From Sutcliffiella horikoshii (lineage in GTDB: Bacteria > Bacillota > Bacilli > Bacillales > Bacillaceae_I), in the NCBI RefSeq assembly GCF_002157855.1, contig NZ_CP020880.1:3472001-3536000 (forward strand): DNA of 64,000 bases. Direction: 5' to 3'. Below, in pieces: positions 53,234 to 62,545 of this stretch (position 1 is the first letter of the stretch; the number at the start of each line of letters is the position of its first letter). The position numbers were made by a program, and so were the translations under genes. Below the pieces are notes generated by a model. The model worked only from the letters and a program-made list of their open reading frames with translations. It searched no databases and was not told where the DNA came from.

Positions 53234-56188
53234 TTATTCAGTTGCGGCATCTGTACCTTCAAGCTGCTCTAGGAATGCTCTAGCGCCTTTTGCTTCAAGC
53301 GTTACTTCCCTAAAGTCGATGTGATGTTTTTTCTTAGAAACACCTTCCATGTTACCTAACAAGAACTTAAGGCCAAGTTGCGCATCTTCTGGCTGTTCCC
53401 ACTCGAATTGATAGTTTTGTGGTTTTGGACCGATCTTCACTATATTCTCAAAAAACCTGTGATAGTATGGTGATCCATTATCCACTACCAGCTCAATATT
53501 TCTAGGATGATTTGATCTAGTTTCTACTTGGAGTTCATATGTTCTGCCACCTGAAAGCTCAAGATTCTCTTGGAAAAACATGATATCCCAAGGGTTTGCA
53601 CCAAGGTTATCTATAGTAACAGTGGCATGTTCATCCTTCGCTTTCACGCTCGCTTTGGATGAATTGTCATCATGATCTCCTTGCACATGCAGATTCCAGT
53701 TTTCAATACTATTTGTAAGATCTCCATTTTTAAGGGGGAACAACTTCTCTCTTTCCCCAGCAACTTCCACTTTTACATTATCGATGACTACCTGGTGCTC
53801 TTCATCTGGAATTTCGTTACCTGCTACGTTTCCGAGCAGATATTTTAGACCAAGCTGCTTATCCTCATTAAGCTCTACCTCAAAAGTGTGGGTAGTTGGC
53901 TCTGGCGTAAGAGAAATCACCTCTGACAAAGAGCGGCTATACGAACTGTCCTCTAATACCACTTCCACATTTCGTTCCAAGCTGGAAGAAGCATCAAAGG
54001 AAACAAGATACGTGTTTCCACCCTTCATCTGCAGGCCTTCTTGCATGAAAATGACATCCCATGGATTCCATCCTACATTTTTAATCGTTGTTACCGCTTT
54101 TCCATCTTCCACCTCAAAGCTAGCATCAGAAGGTCCATCATAAACTCCTTGGACATGGTTATTCCAATGTACAAGGCCAAAATTGAACTTCCCGTTTTTT
54201 AGTGGGAAAATATCTTCAAAAGTTAATGCATCTTGACGCAGTTTCTTCGCAAACATAGATACATTATCCAATGTTATGGATCCTGCATTTCCACCTAATA
54301 GAAATACTAGTTTGGCTTCTGAGTCATCTGCATTTTCCGGTTGAAACGTAAACGTTTTGTTCTCTCCCGTTGTAGAAAGGGCAATCGTCTCCCAGCCGGA
54401 ATAATTAACACTGCCATCTTTACTTACAACAGCAACCTGAATGTCTTTCTCTTCAACAGCACTAGCATCAAAGGAAAGGGTATACTCATTGTTACTCTTT
54501 ATGGAAATACCTTTTTGAACAAGTTGAACGGAATCTGTTGCTCCATTTTCTTGTACTTCCACCTTCAATGCTCTTGTATCTTCTTCAACAAAAGCTTGTG
54601 CATTTGCTCCGTCTGTTATAAAATCCCAATATGTCATCCGATCCATTCGACCCTGGTCAAAGGTCCCATTATAAATATGGTTACCATTACGTAGCGGTGG
54701 CTTCGCTGCGTCTTCGTTGTATGGATCGATGGCATCTATTTCTTCCACTTTCACATTTCCAATCCAAACAGAACTATTATTCAATCCCATATTAAATTCC
54801 AAACGGGCTTTGGCATCTGACTCCGCTTGCATTTGGTACGTATATTCATAGCTTTGTAGTTCAGGAGTTAAGGCTACCTCATAATTTGGTGAATAGAGGG
54901 ACCAGCCACGTTCTGCTCCACCGCTTACTTTTAAATTCATATTCCTGTCAGAAGCAGCTTTCGCATCAAAGCTAATTTTGTACGTTCTACCTACTCCTGC
55001 TGGTATATTTTGGATCAACTGAATGGAATGCGGCTGTGAACCGGCTTGACTTATATCAACCTTTGCCAACCCCTCTTCCGCTGAAGCGCTTCCATTTCCT
55101 CCAAAATCATATAAATGAACAAAGTTCCATCCTTCTTCATCGAAAGCTTCTGTTCCGTCCTTGATTTCGGTAAATCCATTTTCAAAAGTAGTATCATAGA
55201 TATAGTTACCATTCACAGGTTCTTTTGTTCCTTCCGGTAACTCCTCTTTTTCAAAAACAGGCTCTACAGGTTCACGGTACTGATCTTCGGGCAGTTCATA
55301 CACTTTTACATAATCCACTTCCATCTGTCCCGGAAACTCGGTGGAATCATCTGGACCTCCACCATACCAGCCTCCAATAGCCAGGTTAAGAATTAAATAA
55401 AACTCCTGGTCAAAAGGTGCAGGATAGGCGTATTTTGTGCCATTTTCTGTATTAAAGCTTGTCCAGTTATTCAGCGTTTGAAAAAGTTCTCCATTTACAT
55501 ACCATCTAATTTCTCCAGGTTCCCACTCTACGGAGTAGACATTGTAATCTGTGATGTCCGAACCTTCACCAAAATGATAATCATCTGCGGTATACGTATT
55601 GTTTGGCCACTGGCTGCCATAATGAATGGCTCCGCCTACTTTATTCAAGTCGCCTCCAGCTGCCTCCATAATGTCAATCTCACCAGATGCAGCCCAGCCG
55701 CCGTACTTGTCTTCTTCTGGCATCATCCAGAAAGCAGGCCAATATCCTTGTCCGGCTGGTAGTTTGATTTTCGCTTCAAACTTTCCATACTTTTGATTGA
55801 ATTTCCCCTTTGTATGAATTTTTCCGGAAGTGTAGTTGTATGTTCCATGCTCATCCGAAGCCGCTTCTTTTTTCCCAGTAAGGACAAGCTTTCCATCCTC
55901 AATTGTCACATTATCTTCCTTATAATACTGAAGCTCTTCATTTCCCCAGCCAGGAACATAGCTGCCATCTGGCTGAACAAAGCCATTTCCAGTATCATAG
56001 GACCATTTGGAAGAATCCAAATCGGTACCTTCAAAATTATCTTCCCAAACTAACTGCCAATCTTTTTCTCCATCTGCCATTGTTTGATCTCCCTCTCCTT
56101 TCCCTACAGCATCATTGGAATAGACGTGAGAGTACCCCGTTGTCAGTAAGCATGCTGCCAACATGACCGTGAATCCTTTTTTTAACAC
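53234..56188 (-). CDS. Secreted multi-modular GH16 endo-beta-1,3-glucanase (laminarinase-like)
   Basis: 984 residues. Signal peptide (about 1-25, no lipobox). GH16 catalytic domain about 45-300 with GEIDIMEAAGG: nucleophile Glu170, Asp172 and acid/base Glu175. The extra Met in EIDIME is typical of laminarinases rather than lichenases. Four C-terminal modules of the CBM4_9/galactose-binding type follow, at about 325-480, 495-655, 660-815 and 818-975; the last two are close copies (FPLKNGKFNF / FPLKNGDLTN). Start GTG with gaggagg 7 nt upstream. It follows the GH30 gene after 66 bp and is the last gene of the operon. Confidence 0.93.
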   Translation of the reverse strand: MLKKGFTVMLAACLLTTGYSHVYSNDAVGKGEGDQTMADGEKDWQLVWEDNFEGTDLDSSKWSYDTGNGFVQPDGSYVPGWGNEELQYYKEDNVTIEDGKLVLTGKKEAASDEHGTYNYTSGKIHTKGKFNQKYGKFEAKIKLPAGQGYWPAFWMMPEEDKYGGWAASGEIDIMEAAGGDLNKVGGAIHYGSQWPNNTYTADDYHFGEGSDITDYNVYSVEWEPGEIRWYVNGELFQTLNNWTSFNTENGTKYAYPAPFDQEFYLILNLAIGGWYGGGPDDSTEFPGQMEVDYVKVYELPEDQYREPVEPVFEKEELPEGTKEPVNGNYIYDTTFENGFTEIKDGTEAFDEEGWNFVHLYDFGGNGSASAEEGLAKVDISQAGSQPHSIQLIQNIPAGVGRTYKISFDAKAASDRNMNLKVSGGAERGWSLYSPNYEVALTPELQSYEYTYQMQAESDAKARLEFNMGLNNSSVWIGNVKVEEIDAIDPYNEDAAKPPLRNGNHIYNGTFDQGRMDRMTYWDFITDGANAQAFVEEDTRALKVEVQENGATDSVQLVQKGISIKSNNEYTLSFDASAVEEKDIQVAVVSKDGSVNYSGWETIALSTTGENKTFTFQPENADDSEAKLVFLLGGNAGSITLDNVSMFAKKLRQDALTFEDIFPLKNGKFNFGLVHWNNHVQGVYDGPSDASFEVEDGKAVTTIKNVGWNPWDVIFMQEGLQMKGGNTYLVSFDASSSLERNVEVVLEDSSYSRSLSEVISLTPEPTTHTFEVELNEDKQLGLKYLLGNVAGNEIPDEEHQVVIDNVKVEVAGEREKLFPLKNGDLTNSIENWNLHVQGDHDDNSSKASVKAKDEHATVTIDNLGANPWDIMFFQENLELSGGRTYELQVETRSNHPRNIELVVDNGSPYYHRFFENIVKIGPKPQNYQFEWEQPEDAQLGLKFLLGNMEGVSKKKHHIDFREVTLEAKGARAFLEQLEGTDAATE

Positions 56189-56254
56189 ATTTCTTCCTCC
56201 TCATCCTTTTGTTATTTTCTTCCTTAGAGTTAGCCCATCACCTCCTCAAAGTAA

Positions 56255-57589
56255 TTAATTGAATACAACGGTCGTAATAGATCTTGCAGGAATAGCTAAG
56301 TCCATTCCTTCCCCTTCAAGCTCTATCGACGTTTCTTTATTTGCTTCTGTTTCATTTAAAAGAACAACTGCAATACTCTCATCTTCATTTCTGAAAGCGA
56401 CAAGTGAAACATCTGCAAGCTCTGTTTCATGAGCGATTCTCTTCGCACCCGGTTTGATGAACTTACTAAAGTGTCCAATATAATAGTAAGAACTGTTAAA
56501 ATGGACCTCGTCTTTTTCTGTATCCGCTATGATTGGCGCGTCGCAATAGTTACCTACATGGTTTGGTCCGCCTTGTATATCAAGCACAAGGTTCCAATCA
56601 ATGAACCCTTCCAGCCAGTTGTTCATATCCCCGATGATGTTTCTTGCATAGCGTTCTCCCGTATGCCATGCACCAAGCTTTACTCCACCTTCAATGCAGC
56701 CTTCTGTGAACAATAAATGCTTGTCTGGAAAGGCCTCATGGACTTTGGAGAGATTCTCAAACTCCTCTGAAACATACCAGTGGTTTCCTGTTCCCCATAC
56801 ATATTTAGCTGCTTCCGGATCAGATAACACGATTGTCGCCCTCTCCACGATCACATCACGGTTGTGATCCCAAATGATGATTTTTTTATCGCCAAGACCG
56901 TTCTTTTCCATGATTGGACCTAAGAAATTTTTTACAAAATCTCGTTCTTCCTCTGCTGTATAAATGCAAGAATCCCACACCTGTGTCGCTTCCGGTTCGT
57001 TTTGTACCGAAATCCCCCAGATCGGAATTCCTTCTGCTTCCATTGCCTTGATATACTTCACATAATAATTGGCCCATGCTTCTCTGTACTTTTCTATTAG
57101 TTTGCCACCATGATTCATCTCACCGTTTGTTTTCATCCATGCAGGCGGACTCCAAGGTGATGCAAGAATTGTCAATGTTTCATTCGCTTCTGACTCTGCT
57201 GCTTTGATAAATGGAAGAACATATTTTTGCTCTCGTTCGATGTTGAAGGAGTCCAAGTTCACATCCCCATCTTCCACGTATGTATAGTTACCCAGCGCAA
57301 AATCACTGCTGTGGATTGCTGTGCGGCCAAGGTTATACCCAAGACCTGTTTTTTTATTAAAATAGGCGCTAATGATGGCATCTTTGTTTGCTTCTGACAG
57401 CTGTGACCAGTTAAAAGCAGCCGCTTCTGTAAAAGCTCCGCCAAAACCAAGCCATTCTTGATGTTGTTTTTCTGGAAAAAGCTTTAAAGAGACAACTTTG
57501 TCACTTTTACGTTTCCATTCGATGTTGTTTACTCGTTCCCACGGTCTTCCTGTCTCTTTCTTCGTTTGAAATACTGTTATATTTCGCAT
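56255..57589 (-). CDS. GH30-family glycosidase (glucosylceramidase/beta-1,6-glucanase type)
   Basis: 444 residues from ATG 57589 (tggagg upstream). (beta/alpha)8 plus side beta-domain: WLGFGGAFTEAAAFNW at the start, acid/base Glu198 in WGISVQNEPEA, nucleophile Glu296 in LLFTEGCIEGG. No signal peptide, so it acts in the cytosol. GH30 includes beta-1,6-glucanases and beta-glucosidases; together with the neighbouring laminarinase, cleavage of beta-1,6 branches of laminarin-type oligosaccharides is likely. The IS3 element lies 109 bp upstream and may have cut it off from the operon promoter. Confidence 0.92.
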   Translation of the reverse strand: MRNITVFQTKKETGRPWERVNNIEWKRKSDKVVSLKLFPEKQHQEWLGFGGAFTEAAAFNWSQLSEANKDAIISAYFNKKTGLGYNLGRTAIHSSDFALGNYTYVEDGDVNLDSFNIEREQKYVLPFIKAAESEANETLTILASPWSPPAWMKTNGEMNHGGKLIEKYREAWANYYVKYIKAMEAEGIPIWGISVQNEPEATQVWDSCIYTAEEERDFVKNFLGPIMEKNGLGDKKIIIWDHNRDVIVERATIVLSDPEAAKYVWGTGNHWYVSEEFENLSKVHEAFPDKHLLFTEGCIEGGVKLGAWHTGERYARNIIGDMNNWLEGFIDWNLVLDIQGGPNHVGNYCDAPIIADTEKDEVHFNSSYYYIGHFSKFIKPGAKRIAHETELADVSLVAFRNEDESIAVVLLNETEANKETSIELEGEGMDLAIPARSITTVVFN

Positions 57590-57608
57590 AAAATGACCTC
57601 CATTTTTT

Positions 57609-57698
57609 GAGTTCGTGCCGAAACGGTGCAAGTTGATGCCTAAATCGCATGAGTTCGTGCCGAAACGGGGCAAGTTGATGCCTAAATCGCATGAGTTC
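57609..57698. repeat. 42-bp (2 x 21-bp) tandem repeats, left part
   Basis: Units start at 57609, 57651 and 57693 (gagttcgtgccgaaacgg..). Each 42-bp unit is itself two related 21-bp halves (agttcgtgcc.., agttgatgcc..). The array continues on the other side of the IS3 element. Confidence 0.88.
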
Positions 57699-57777
57699 TG
57701 GATGTAGTATAAAAAGTGGACACACCTATTGGCGTCATGATTTAATCATAATCAACAATAAAAAGGACGTGTTAATC

Positions 57778-58083
57778 ATGGCAAAATACAAATCCTACTC
57801 CCCAGAATTCAAGGAATTTGTAGTGAAACAAATTGAATTAGACGGACATAAAATAGTCGATGTGAGCCAAAACCTAGATATTCCTTATGATACCCTACAA
57901 AAATGGTTAAAGAAGTACCGGGATCAGAAGAAAGCAGAAGAAAAAAATGCTCAAAATCAACTACTAACAGCTACAGAATACAGAGAAATGTTTGAAGCAG
58001 AAAGAAAAAGTAAACTTGAATTAGAAGAAGAGTTAACGATCTTAAAAAAGGCCATGCACATCTTCACGCAAGAAAAGAAGTAA
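57778..58083 (+). CDS. IS3-family OrfA (HTH part of transposase)
   Basis: 101 residues from ATG 57778 (aaaagga upstream). A helix-turn-helix (YSPEFKEFVVKQIELDGHKI, VSQNLDIPYDTLQKWLKKYR) followed by a leucine-zipper-like coiled coil (FEAERKSKLELEEELTILKKA). Its last codons contain A AAA AAG (58044-58050), the canonical -1 slippery heptamer in the right phase. Confidence 0.93.
   Translation: MAKYKSYSPEFKEFVVKQIELDGHKIVDVSQNLDIPYDTLQKWLKKYRDQKKAEEKNAQNQLLTATEYREMFEAERKSKLELEEELTILKKAMHIFTQEKK
58044..58050 (+). promoter_or_regulatory. Programmed -1 frameshift site of the IS3 element
   Basis: A_AAA_AAG read in the OrfA phase. After a -1 slip the frame continues without a stop through GHAHLHARKEVRF into OrfB, giving the fused transposase. 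Confidence 0.85.
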
Positions 58084-58124
58084 GGTTTGCGTTTATTCAT
58101 TCCCATCGGGATGAACACACTGTA

Positions 58125-58991
58125 GTGATGATGTGCAGAGCCCTTGGTGTGACTACATCTGGATACTATTTGTATGTGAAACGGTTAGAACGAGAAGAAA
58201 CGGAACGAGAACAGTGGAGAAGGCAACTTGATGACCGTATCCGTTTTCATTTTTATGACAATCTAGAGACGTATGGAAGTGTGAGAATACATCAAAAGTT
58301 AGTAGACTATGACGATTTTAATGTATCAGCTAGTACAGTAGCCAAGCGAATGAAGGTACTAGGACTGTATGCCACTCCGCCTAAGAGTTTCATTGCCACT
58401 ACAGATTCTGATCACTCTAACCGAACGTTTAAAAACAACTTGAAACAAGCGTTTAACCCAGAGGCCCCAAATATGGTTTGGGTCACTGATATCACGTATA
58501 TTTCTACCATGGAAGGTTTCATCTATTTCAATCCAATTCTAGACTTATTTGGACGAAAAGTTATTAGTTATTCAATGTGCGACCGAATGGATCGTAGTTT
58601 ACCTCTTCGAGCGTTAAAGGAGGCAATAAAATTAAGGGAACCGAAAAAAGGTTGGATCCACCATTCAGATAGAGGGTCGCAGTACTGTTCCAAAGATTAC
58701 ATCGACGTCCTAGAAGATGCCAAAGCAAAGATCAGTATGAGTAGGAAAGCCACTCCATACGACAATGCTTGTGCGGAATCATTCTTTGCCTCCATGAAAA
58801 AAGAATACTTGAATAAATTTCGTTTCACCACAAAAGCAGAGGCTATGGCAGCTGTGCAATTTTATGTGGAGTTTTACAACAGAAAAAGAATCCATTCAAC
58901 CCTAGAATACGCCACACCAAATGAGTACGAAATGGCGTATGAAATGGCACAACAAAAGGATGCCAATTTGGGTCGTAAAACCTCTGCATAA
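58125..58991 (+). CDS. IS3-family OrfB (DDE integrase part of transposase)
   Basis: 288 residues from the first ATG; the fused form starts in OrfA. HTH_21 domain (FHFYDNLETYGSVRIHQKL) and rve integrase core with Asp in VWVTDITYIST, Asp in HHSDRGSQYCS and Glu in ACAESFFASMKKEYL. Frame is -1 relative to OrfA. Complete C-terminus (FYNRKRIHSTLEYATPNEYE). Confidence 0.95.
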   Translation: MMMCRALGVTTSGYYLYVKRLEREETEREQWRRQLDDRIRFHFYDNLETYGSVRIHQKLVDYDDFNVSASTVAKRMKVLGLYATPPKSFIATTDSDHSNRTFKNNLKQAFNPEAPNMVWVTDITYISTMEGFIYFNPILDLFGRKVISYSMCDRMDRSLPLRALKEAIKLREPKKGWIHHSDRGSQYCSKDYIDVLEDAKAKISMSRKATPYDNACAESFFASMKKEYLNKFRFTTKAEAMAAVQFYVEFYNRKRIHSTLEYATPNEYEMAYEMAQQKDANLGRKTSA

Positions 58992-59118
58992 AGAAACAAT
59001 GTGAACTTTATTGTTTGTTTATGTAGAGGCGTGCAAGCGTAGTGGAACACGGAGCGCGGAAGGAAAAAAGTACGCCAATTCAAGGCATATAAGTGTCCAT
59101 TTTCTTGACAGAAGTCCA

Positions 59119-59182
59119 GTTCGTGCCGAAACGGACCAAGTTGATGCCAAAACGCCCCGAGTTCGTGCCAAAACCAATTTCC
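59119..59182. repeat. 21-bp tandem repeats, right part
   Basis: Three 21-bp units (agttcgtgcc.., agttgatgcc.., agttcgtgcc..) following the IS3 right end and its gttc duplication; continuation of the array at 57609-57698. Confidence 0.85.
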
Positions 59183-59246
59183 CTTTCAAAAAAACCACTC
59201 AATCCTGAGTGGCTCTTTTTGTAGATTTAATGATAAAAGATACCTA

Positions 59247-59371
59247 GTTAATCGCAGTGAAAGGCGCGCAGACGCCCGCGGGAGGGAGGGACAAGTGAGA
59301 CCCCGCAACGGAGTGAGGAGGCTCCCGGACCGCCCGCAGGCAAGCGAAGCGCCTGGAACGGAGATTAACAG
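59247..59371. repeat. RE8, palindromic intergenic element
   Basis: 125 bp, orientation as RE1, beginning only 10 bp beyond the GH1 stop. Ends gttaatc / gattaac. Core gtgagaccccgcaacggag ... gaggaggctcc. Confidence 0.85.
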
Positions 59372-59381
59372 TTAAATGTAA

Positions 59382-60713
59382 CTATATACTTCTTGAACTA
59401 ATAATCTCCTGGTATCTCTTCGCACTATCTTTCAAGATTCTTTCTTGCGTTTCAAAATCCACATATACCATGCCGAATCGCTTGTCATAACCAAACGCCC
59501 ATTCGAAGTTATCAAATAAAGACCACAAGAAGTACCCTGCGATATTCATGCCTTCTTCATTCAACTCAGCAACAGCTGTAATATGCTTCTCCACATAATC
59601 TTTACGCTCATGGTCATGTACACAACCGTCCACGACTACATCGTCATAAGCCGCACCATTTTCTGTGATGTAGATTGGTAGATCGGTATAGTTCTCACGA
59701 AGTCCTCTGATCAATTCCTTGAACTCCTGTGGGGAAATATCCCAACCCATTCCCGTTTTCGGATAATCAGAATATGCACCTTTGTTTAGCATCGGAGAAC
59801 TTGGATCAAACTCGACCAGTGATCTTGCGTAATAGTTGATTCCAAAGAAATCACATGGAGTTGAAATCGATTCCAAGTCTCCTTCTTGAATGAAATCAAA
59901 GTTATGAATCAATTTGGAAAACAGGTTGATCATATCCATTGGATAAGAACCTTTGAAGATTGGATCAAGGAACCATCGGTTAGCATATCCATCAGAATTA
60001 TTCCTTGCAATTTGGTCATTGATTGAATCTGTTGGAGCATAAGAAGGCGCTAGATTTAGTGTAATTCCGATTGGTGTAGAAGATCCGATTTTATCTTTTA
60101 ACAATTTAACCGCTTCACCATGTGAAAGTAGAATATGGTGTGCTGCTTTTACGCCTTCTTCAAGGTTTGTATGTCCAGGAGCATGATGTCCAAGGTGGTA
60201 GCTCAAGAAGCTTGCACACCATGGTTCATTGTGTGTGATCCAAGAGTAAACTAAGTTATCTAACTCTTCATAACACTTCTCTGCAAACTCAAGGAACCAT
60301 GAAACGGACTCGCGGTTAACCCATCCGCCTTGCTCATGAGCCCACATTGGAAGATCCCAGTGGTATAACGTAACCATTGGCTTGATGCCTGCATCGAGCA
60401 GCCCGTGAATTAACTTTTTATAAAAGTCCATTCCTTCTTGGTTATACACGCCTTGTTGTGGGAAAATTCTCGGCCAAGCGATAGATAGTCGGTAAGAATC
60501 CACACCAAGACTTTTGATAATATTGATATCTTCTTCATAACGGTGGTAATGGTCACACGCAACATCTCCTGTGTCTCCGTTCCACACTTTCCCTGGTGTT
60601 CTTGAAAAAGTATCCCAGATGGAAGGAGTTCGACCTCCTTCATCGTGTGCACCTTCTATTTGGTAGGAGGATGTTGCTGTTCCAAAAATGAAATCCTTTG
60701 AAAAATTTAACAT
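59382..60713 (-). CDS. GH1 beta-glucosidase
   Basis: 443 residues from ATG 60713 (agaggtga upstream). N-terminal GH1 signature FGTATSSYQIEGA, acid/base Glu163 in THNEPWC, nucleophile Glu351 in YITENGAA. No signal peptide and no phospho-sugar site evident, which agrees with an ABC importer instead of a PTS. It would release glucose from imported beta-glucan oligosaccharides. It follows the permease genes after 40 bp. Confidence 0.95.
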   Translation of the reverse strand: MLNFSKDFIFGTATSSYQIEGAHDEGGRTPSIWDTFSRTPGKVWNGDTGDVACDHYHRYEEDINIIKSLGVDSYRLSIAWPRIFPQQGVYNQEGMDFYKKLIHGLLDAGIKPMVTLYHWDLPMWAHEQGGWVNRESVSWFLEFAEKCYEELDNLVYSWITHNEPWCASFLSYHLGHHAPGHTNLEEGVKAAHHILLSHGEAVKLLKDKIGSSTPIGITLNLAPSYAPTDSINDQIARNNSDGYANRWFLDPIFKGSYPMDMINLFSKLIHNFDFIQEGDLESISTPCDFFGINYYARSLVEFDPSSPMLNKGAYSDYPKTGMGWDISPQEFKELIRGLRENYTDLPIYITENGAAYDDVVVDGCVHDHERKDYVEKHITAVAELNEEGMNIAGYFLWSLFDNFEWAFGYDKRFGMVYVDFETQERILKDSAKRYQEIISSRSI

Positions 60714-60753
60714 GCCGTTCACCTCTTCTATTAATCTAGTTGCTTATTTTTAC

Positions 60754-61584
60754 CTATTCTTTTACAGAACCTGCTGAAATACTGCTAATGATGTATTTGG
60801 ATAGGAACAAGAAGATGATCATGATTGGTACAACAGATATCGCGATGCCTAAATACATAGAACCCAGATTTTCTGCTACCTTTGATCCTCTTAAGAACCC
60901 CATCATGACTGGTAACGTGTACTTTTCCGGACTGAAAAGCACTACCAATGGAACAATGTAGTTATTCCAAGATCCGATAAAGGTGAAGATACCCATTGTA
61001 GCTACTGCCGGCATCATGATAGGTAAGCCTATCGTATGGAAAATTCTTATTTCACTTGCTCCATCCATTCTTGCAGCTTCCAATAGAGTAGGATGCAGGG
61101 TGGAGACAAGAAATTGTCGTAGGAAGAAAACAACGAATGGACTTGCTATAGCCGGAATGATTAATGGGATATAACTGTCCAATGTACCTAATGTTTTGTT
61201 TAAGTCATAGAATCCGATTAGACCTAGTTGGCCAGGTACCATCATCAAAATTAAAACGGATACGAATAGAAAGTTTTTACCTTTGAAGTTATAGATTGCA
61301 AACCCATATGCCGTCAGAGCGGAAAAGTATGAGCTTAATACTGTTACACAAATTGCGATAAATACACTGTTTCCGAATCCTTGCCAAATATTAACGAAAC
61401 TTATCAATCTTTCATAGTTTTCCATGATTGCGCTACCTGGTAAAAGGGTGAACCCTTTTTGCAGAATTTCCGAATTTGATCTCGTAGCGTTGATAATCAT
61501 CATATAAAATGGGATAAAGCTAATAATCGCAAGCAATATTAAAAGCCCGTAGAGGATGCTCTTTACAAAAGTCCTTTTATTCAC
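60754..61584 (-). CDS. Sugar ABC transporter permease, MalG type
   Basis: 276 residues, six membrane segments. The EAA loop EAARMDGASEIRIFHTIGLP contacts the ATPase. CUT1 family, partner of the MalF-type permease 12 bp upstream. No ATPase gene is in the window; a shared MsmX/MalK-type ATPase is likely to serve it, as in B. subtilis. Confidence 0.93.
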   Translation of the reverse strand: MNKRTFVKSILYGLLILLAIISFIPFYMMIINATRSNSEILQKGFTLLPGSAIMENYERLISFVNIWQGFGNSVFIAICVTVLSSYFSALTAYGFAIYNFKGKNFLFVSVLILMMVPGQLGLIGFYDLNKTLGTLDSYIPLIIPAIASPFVVFFLRQFLVSTLHPTLLEAARMDGASEIRIFHTIGLPIMMPAVATMGIFTFIGSWNNYIVPLVVLFSPEKYTLPVMMGFLRGSKVAENLGSMYLGIAISVVPIMIIFLFLSKYIISSISAGSVKE

Positions 61585-61596
61585 ACTAACTCACTC

Positions 61597-62481
61597 CTAA
61601 TCCATGCTTTTGCGGTACATAGCTTTAAATGTTGCAAACGAGAAGATTAACGTAATCAAGAATAATCCGTATGCGACCGCTGCGGCGTATCCATAGTTGT
61701 TAAATTTAAATGCCTGGTTGTACATATATAAAACCATTGTGTTTAAAGATCCTTGCGGTGCACCCATACCGTCTGTTAATAACATCGGCAATTCGAAAAT
61801 CTGCAATCCGCCAATTAAAGAAGTGATCATGATATATAACATAATTGGTTTTAACAATGGCAATGTAATATGGAACAATGTTTTCCAACGGTTCGCTCCA
61901 TCAATAAGTGCCGCTTCATAGTAATCCTTTGAAATACCTGAAATACCTGCCATTAAAACGATAAATGTATGTCCAAACCACATCCAAGCTCCGATAAGAG
62001 CAACAGACCATTTCGCTGTAGTAGGATCGTTAAGCCAGTTGATTGGCTGAGATATGATTCCTAAATCCATTAATAAATGATTCAATGTTCCATGATGCCA
62101 ACCTAGTAAAATACCAAACAATAAAGCTACAGATGCGATAGTTATTAAGTTTGGAAGATACAGTACTGCTCGGAAAAAGCCTAGTCCTTTCATTTTCATG
62201 CGAATATCTGAGAACAAAATGGCAAGCCCCAATGCTATAAGCATTTGAAAGAAGAAGTTTACTCCCCAAATGTACCAAGTGTTAAAGAATGCTTGTAAAA
62301 AGTAGCTGTCAGTAAGTAGTCTTGTATAGTTAGCCAATCCAATAACTTCAGGAACACCCATACCGGAATAGTTTGTGAAACTATAATAGAAGGTTAATAG
62401 TATTGGATAGATGCTAAATATCCCAAAGACGATGAAAAATGGTAGGATGAACAGATAGCCATAATGATCTTTTTTCTTCAA
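61597..62481 (-). CDS. Sugar ABC transporter permease, MalF type
   Basis: 294 residues, six membrane segments, EAA loop EAALIDGANRWKTLFHITLP. It starts after element RE9 and a hairpin that separate it from the binding-protein gene. With the MalG-type protein it forms the CUT1 channel for beta-gluco-oligosaccharides by context. Confidence 0.93.
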   Translation of the reverse strand: MKKKDHYGYLFILPFFIVFGIFSIYPILLTFYYSFTNYSGMGVPEVIGLANYTRLLTDSYFLQAFFNTWYIWGVNFFFQMLIALGLAILFSDIRMKMKGLGFFRAVLYLPNLITIASVALLFGILLGWHHGTLNHLLMDLGIISQPINWLNDPTTAKWSVALIGAWMWFGHTFIVLMAGISGISKDYYEAALIDGANRWKTLFHITLPLLKPIMLYIMITSLIGGLQIFELPMLLTDGMGAPQGSLNTMVLYMYNQAFKFNNYGYAAAVAYGLFLITLIFSFATFKAMYRKSMD

Positions 62482-62545
62482 ATCAATCGCCTTCTTTCTT
62501 ATAACTCTGTTAATAAAAGAGATGATGTGTTATATAAATAACCTA

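Larger units (their letters stand above)
57699..59118 (+). mobile_element. IS3-family insertion sequence, apparently intact
   Basis: 1420 bp. Imperfect terminal inverted repeats, left tggatgtagt ... gtggacac and right complement tggacttctg ... atggacac, beginning TGGA and ending TCCA. Flanked by a 4-bp target duplication gttc (57695-57698 and 59119-59122). The join of the flanks restores the 21-bp repeat exactly, so the empty site can be inferred. Both ORFs and the slippery frameshift site are intact, which points to a recent, possibly active, insertion. Confidence 0.93.

Noticed and set aside
57507-57725. ORF with a heptapeptide repeat upstream of the GH30 gene
   Set aside because: It arises from the 21-bp repeats, runs into the IS3 end and has no ribosome site.
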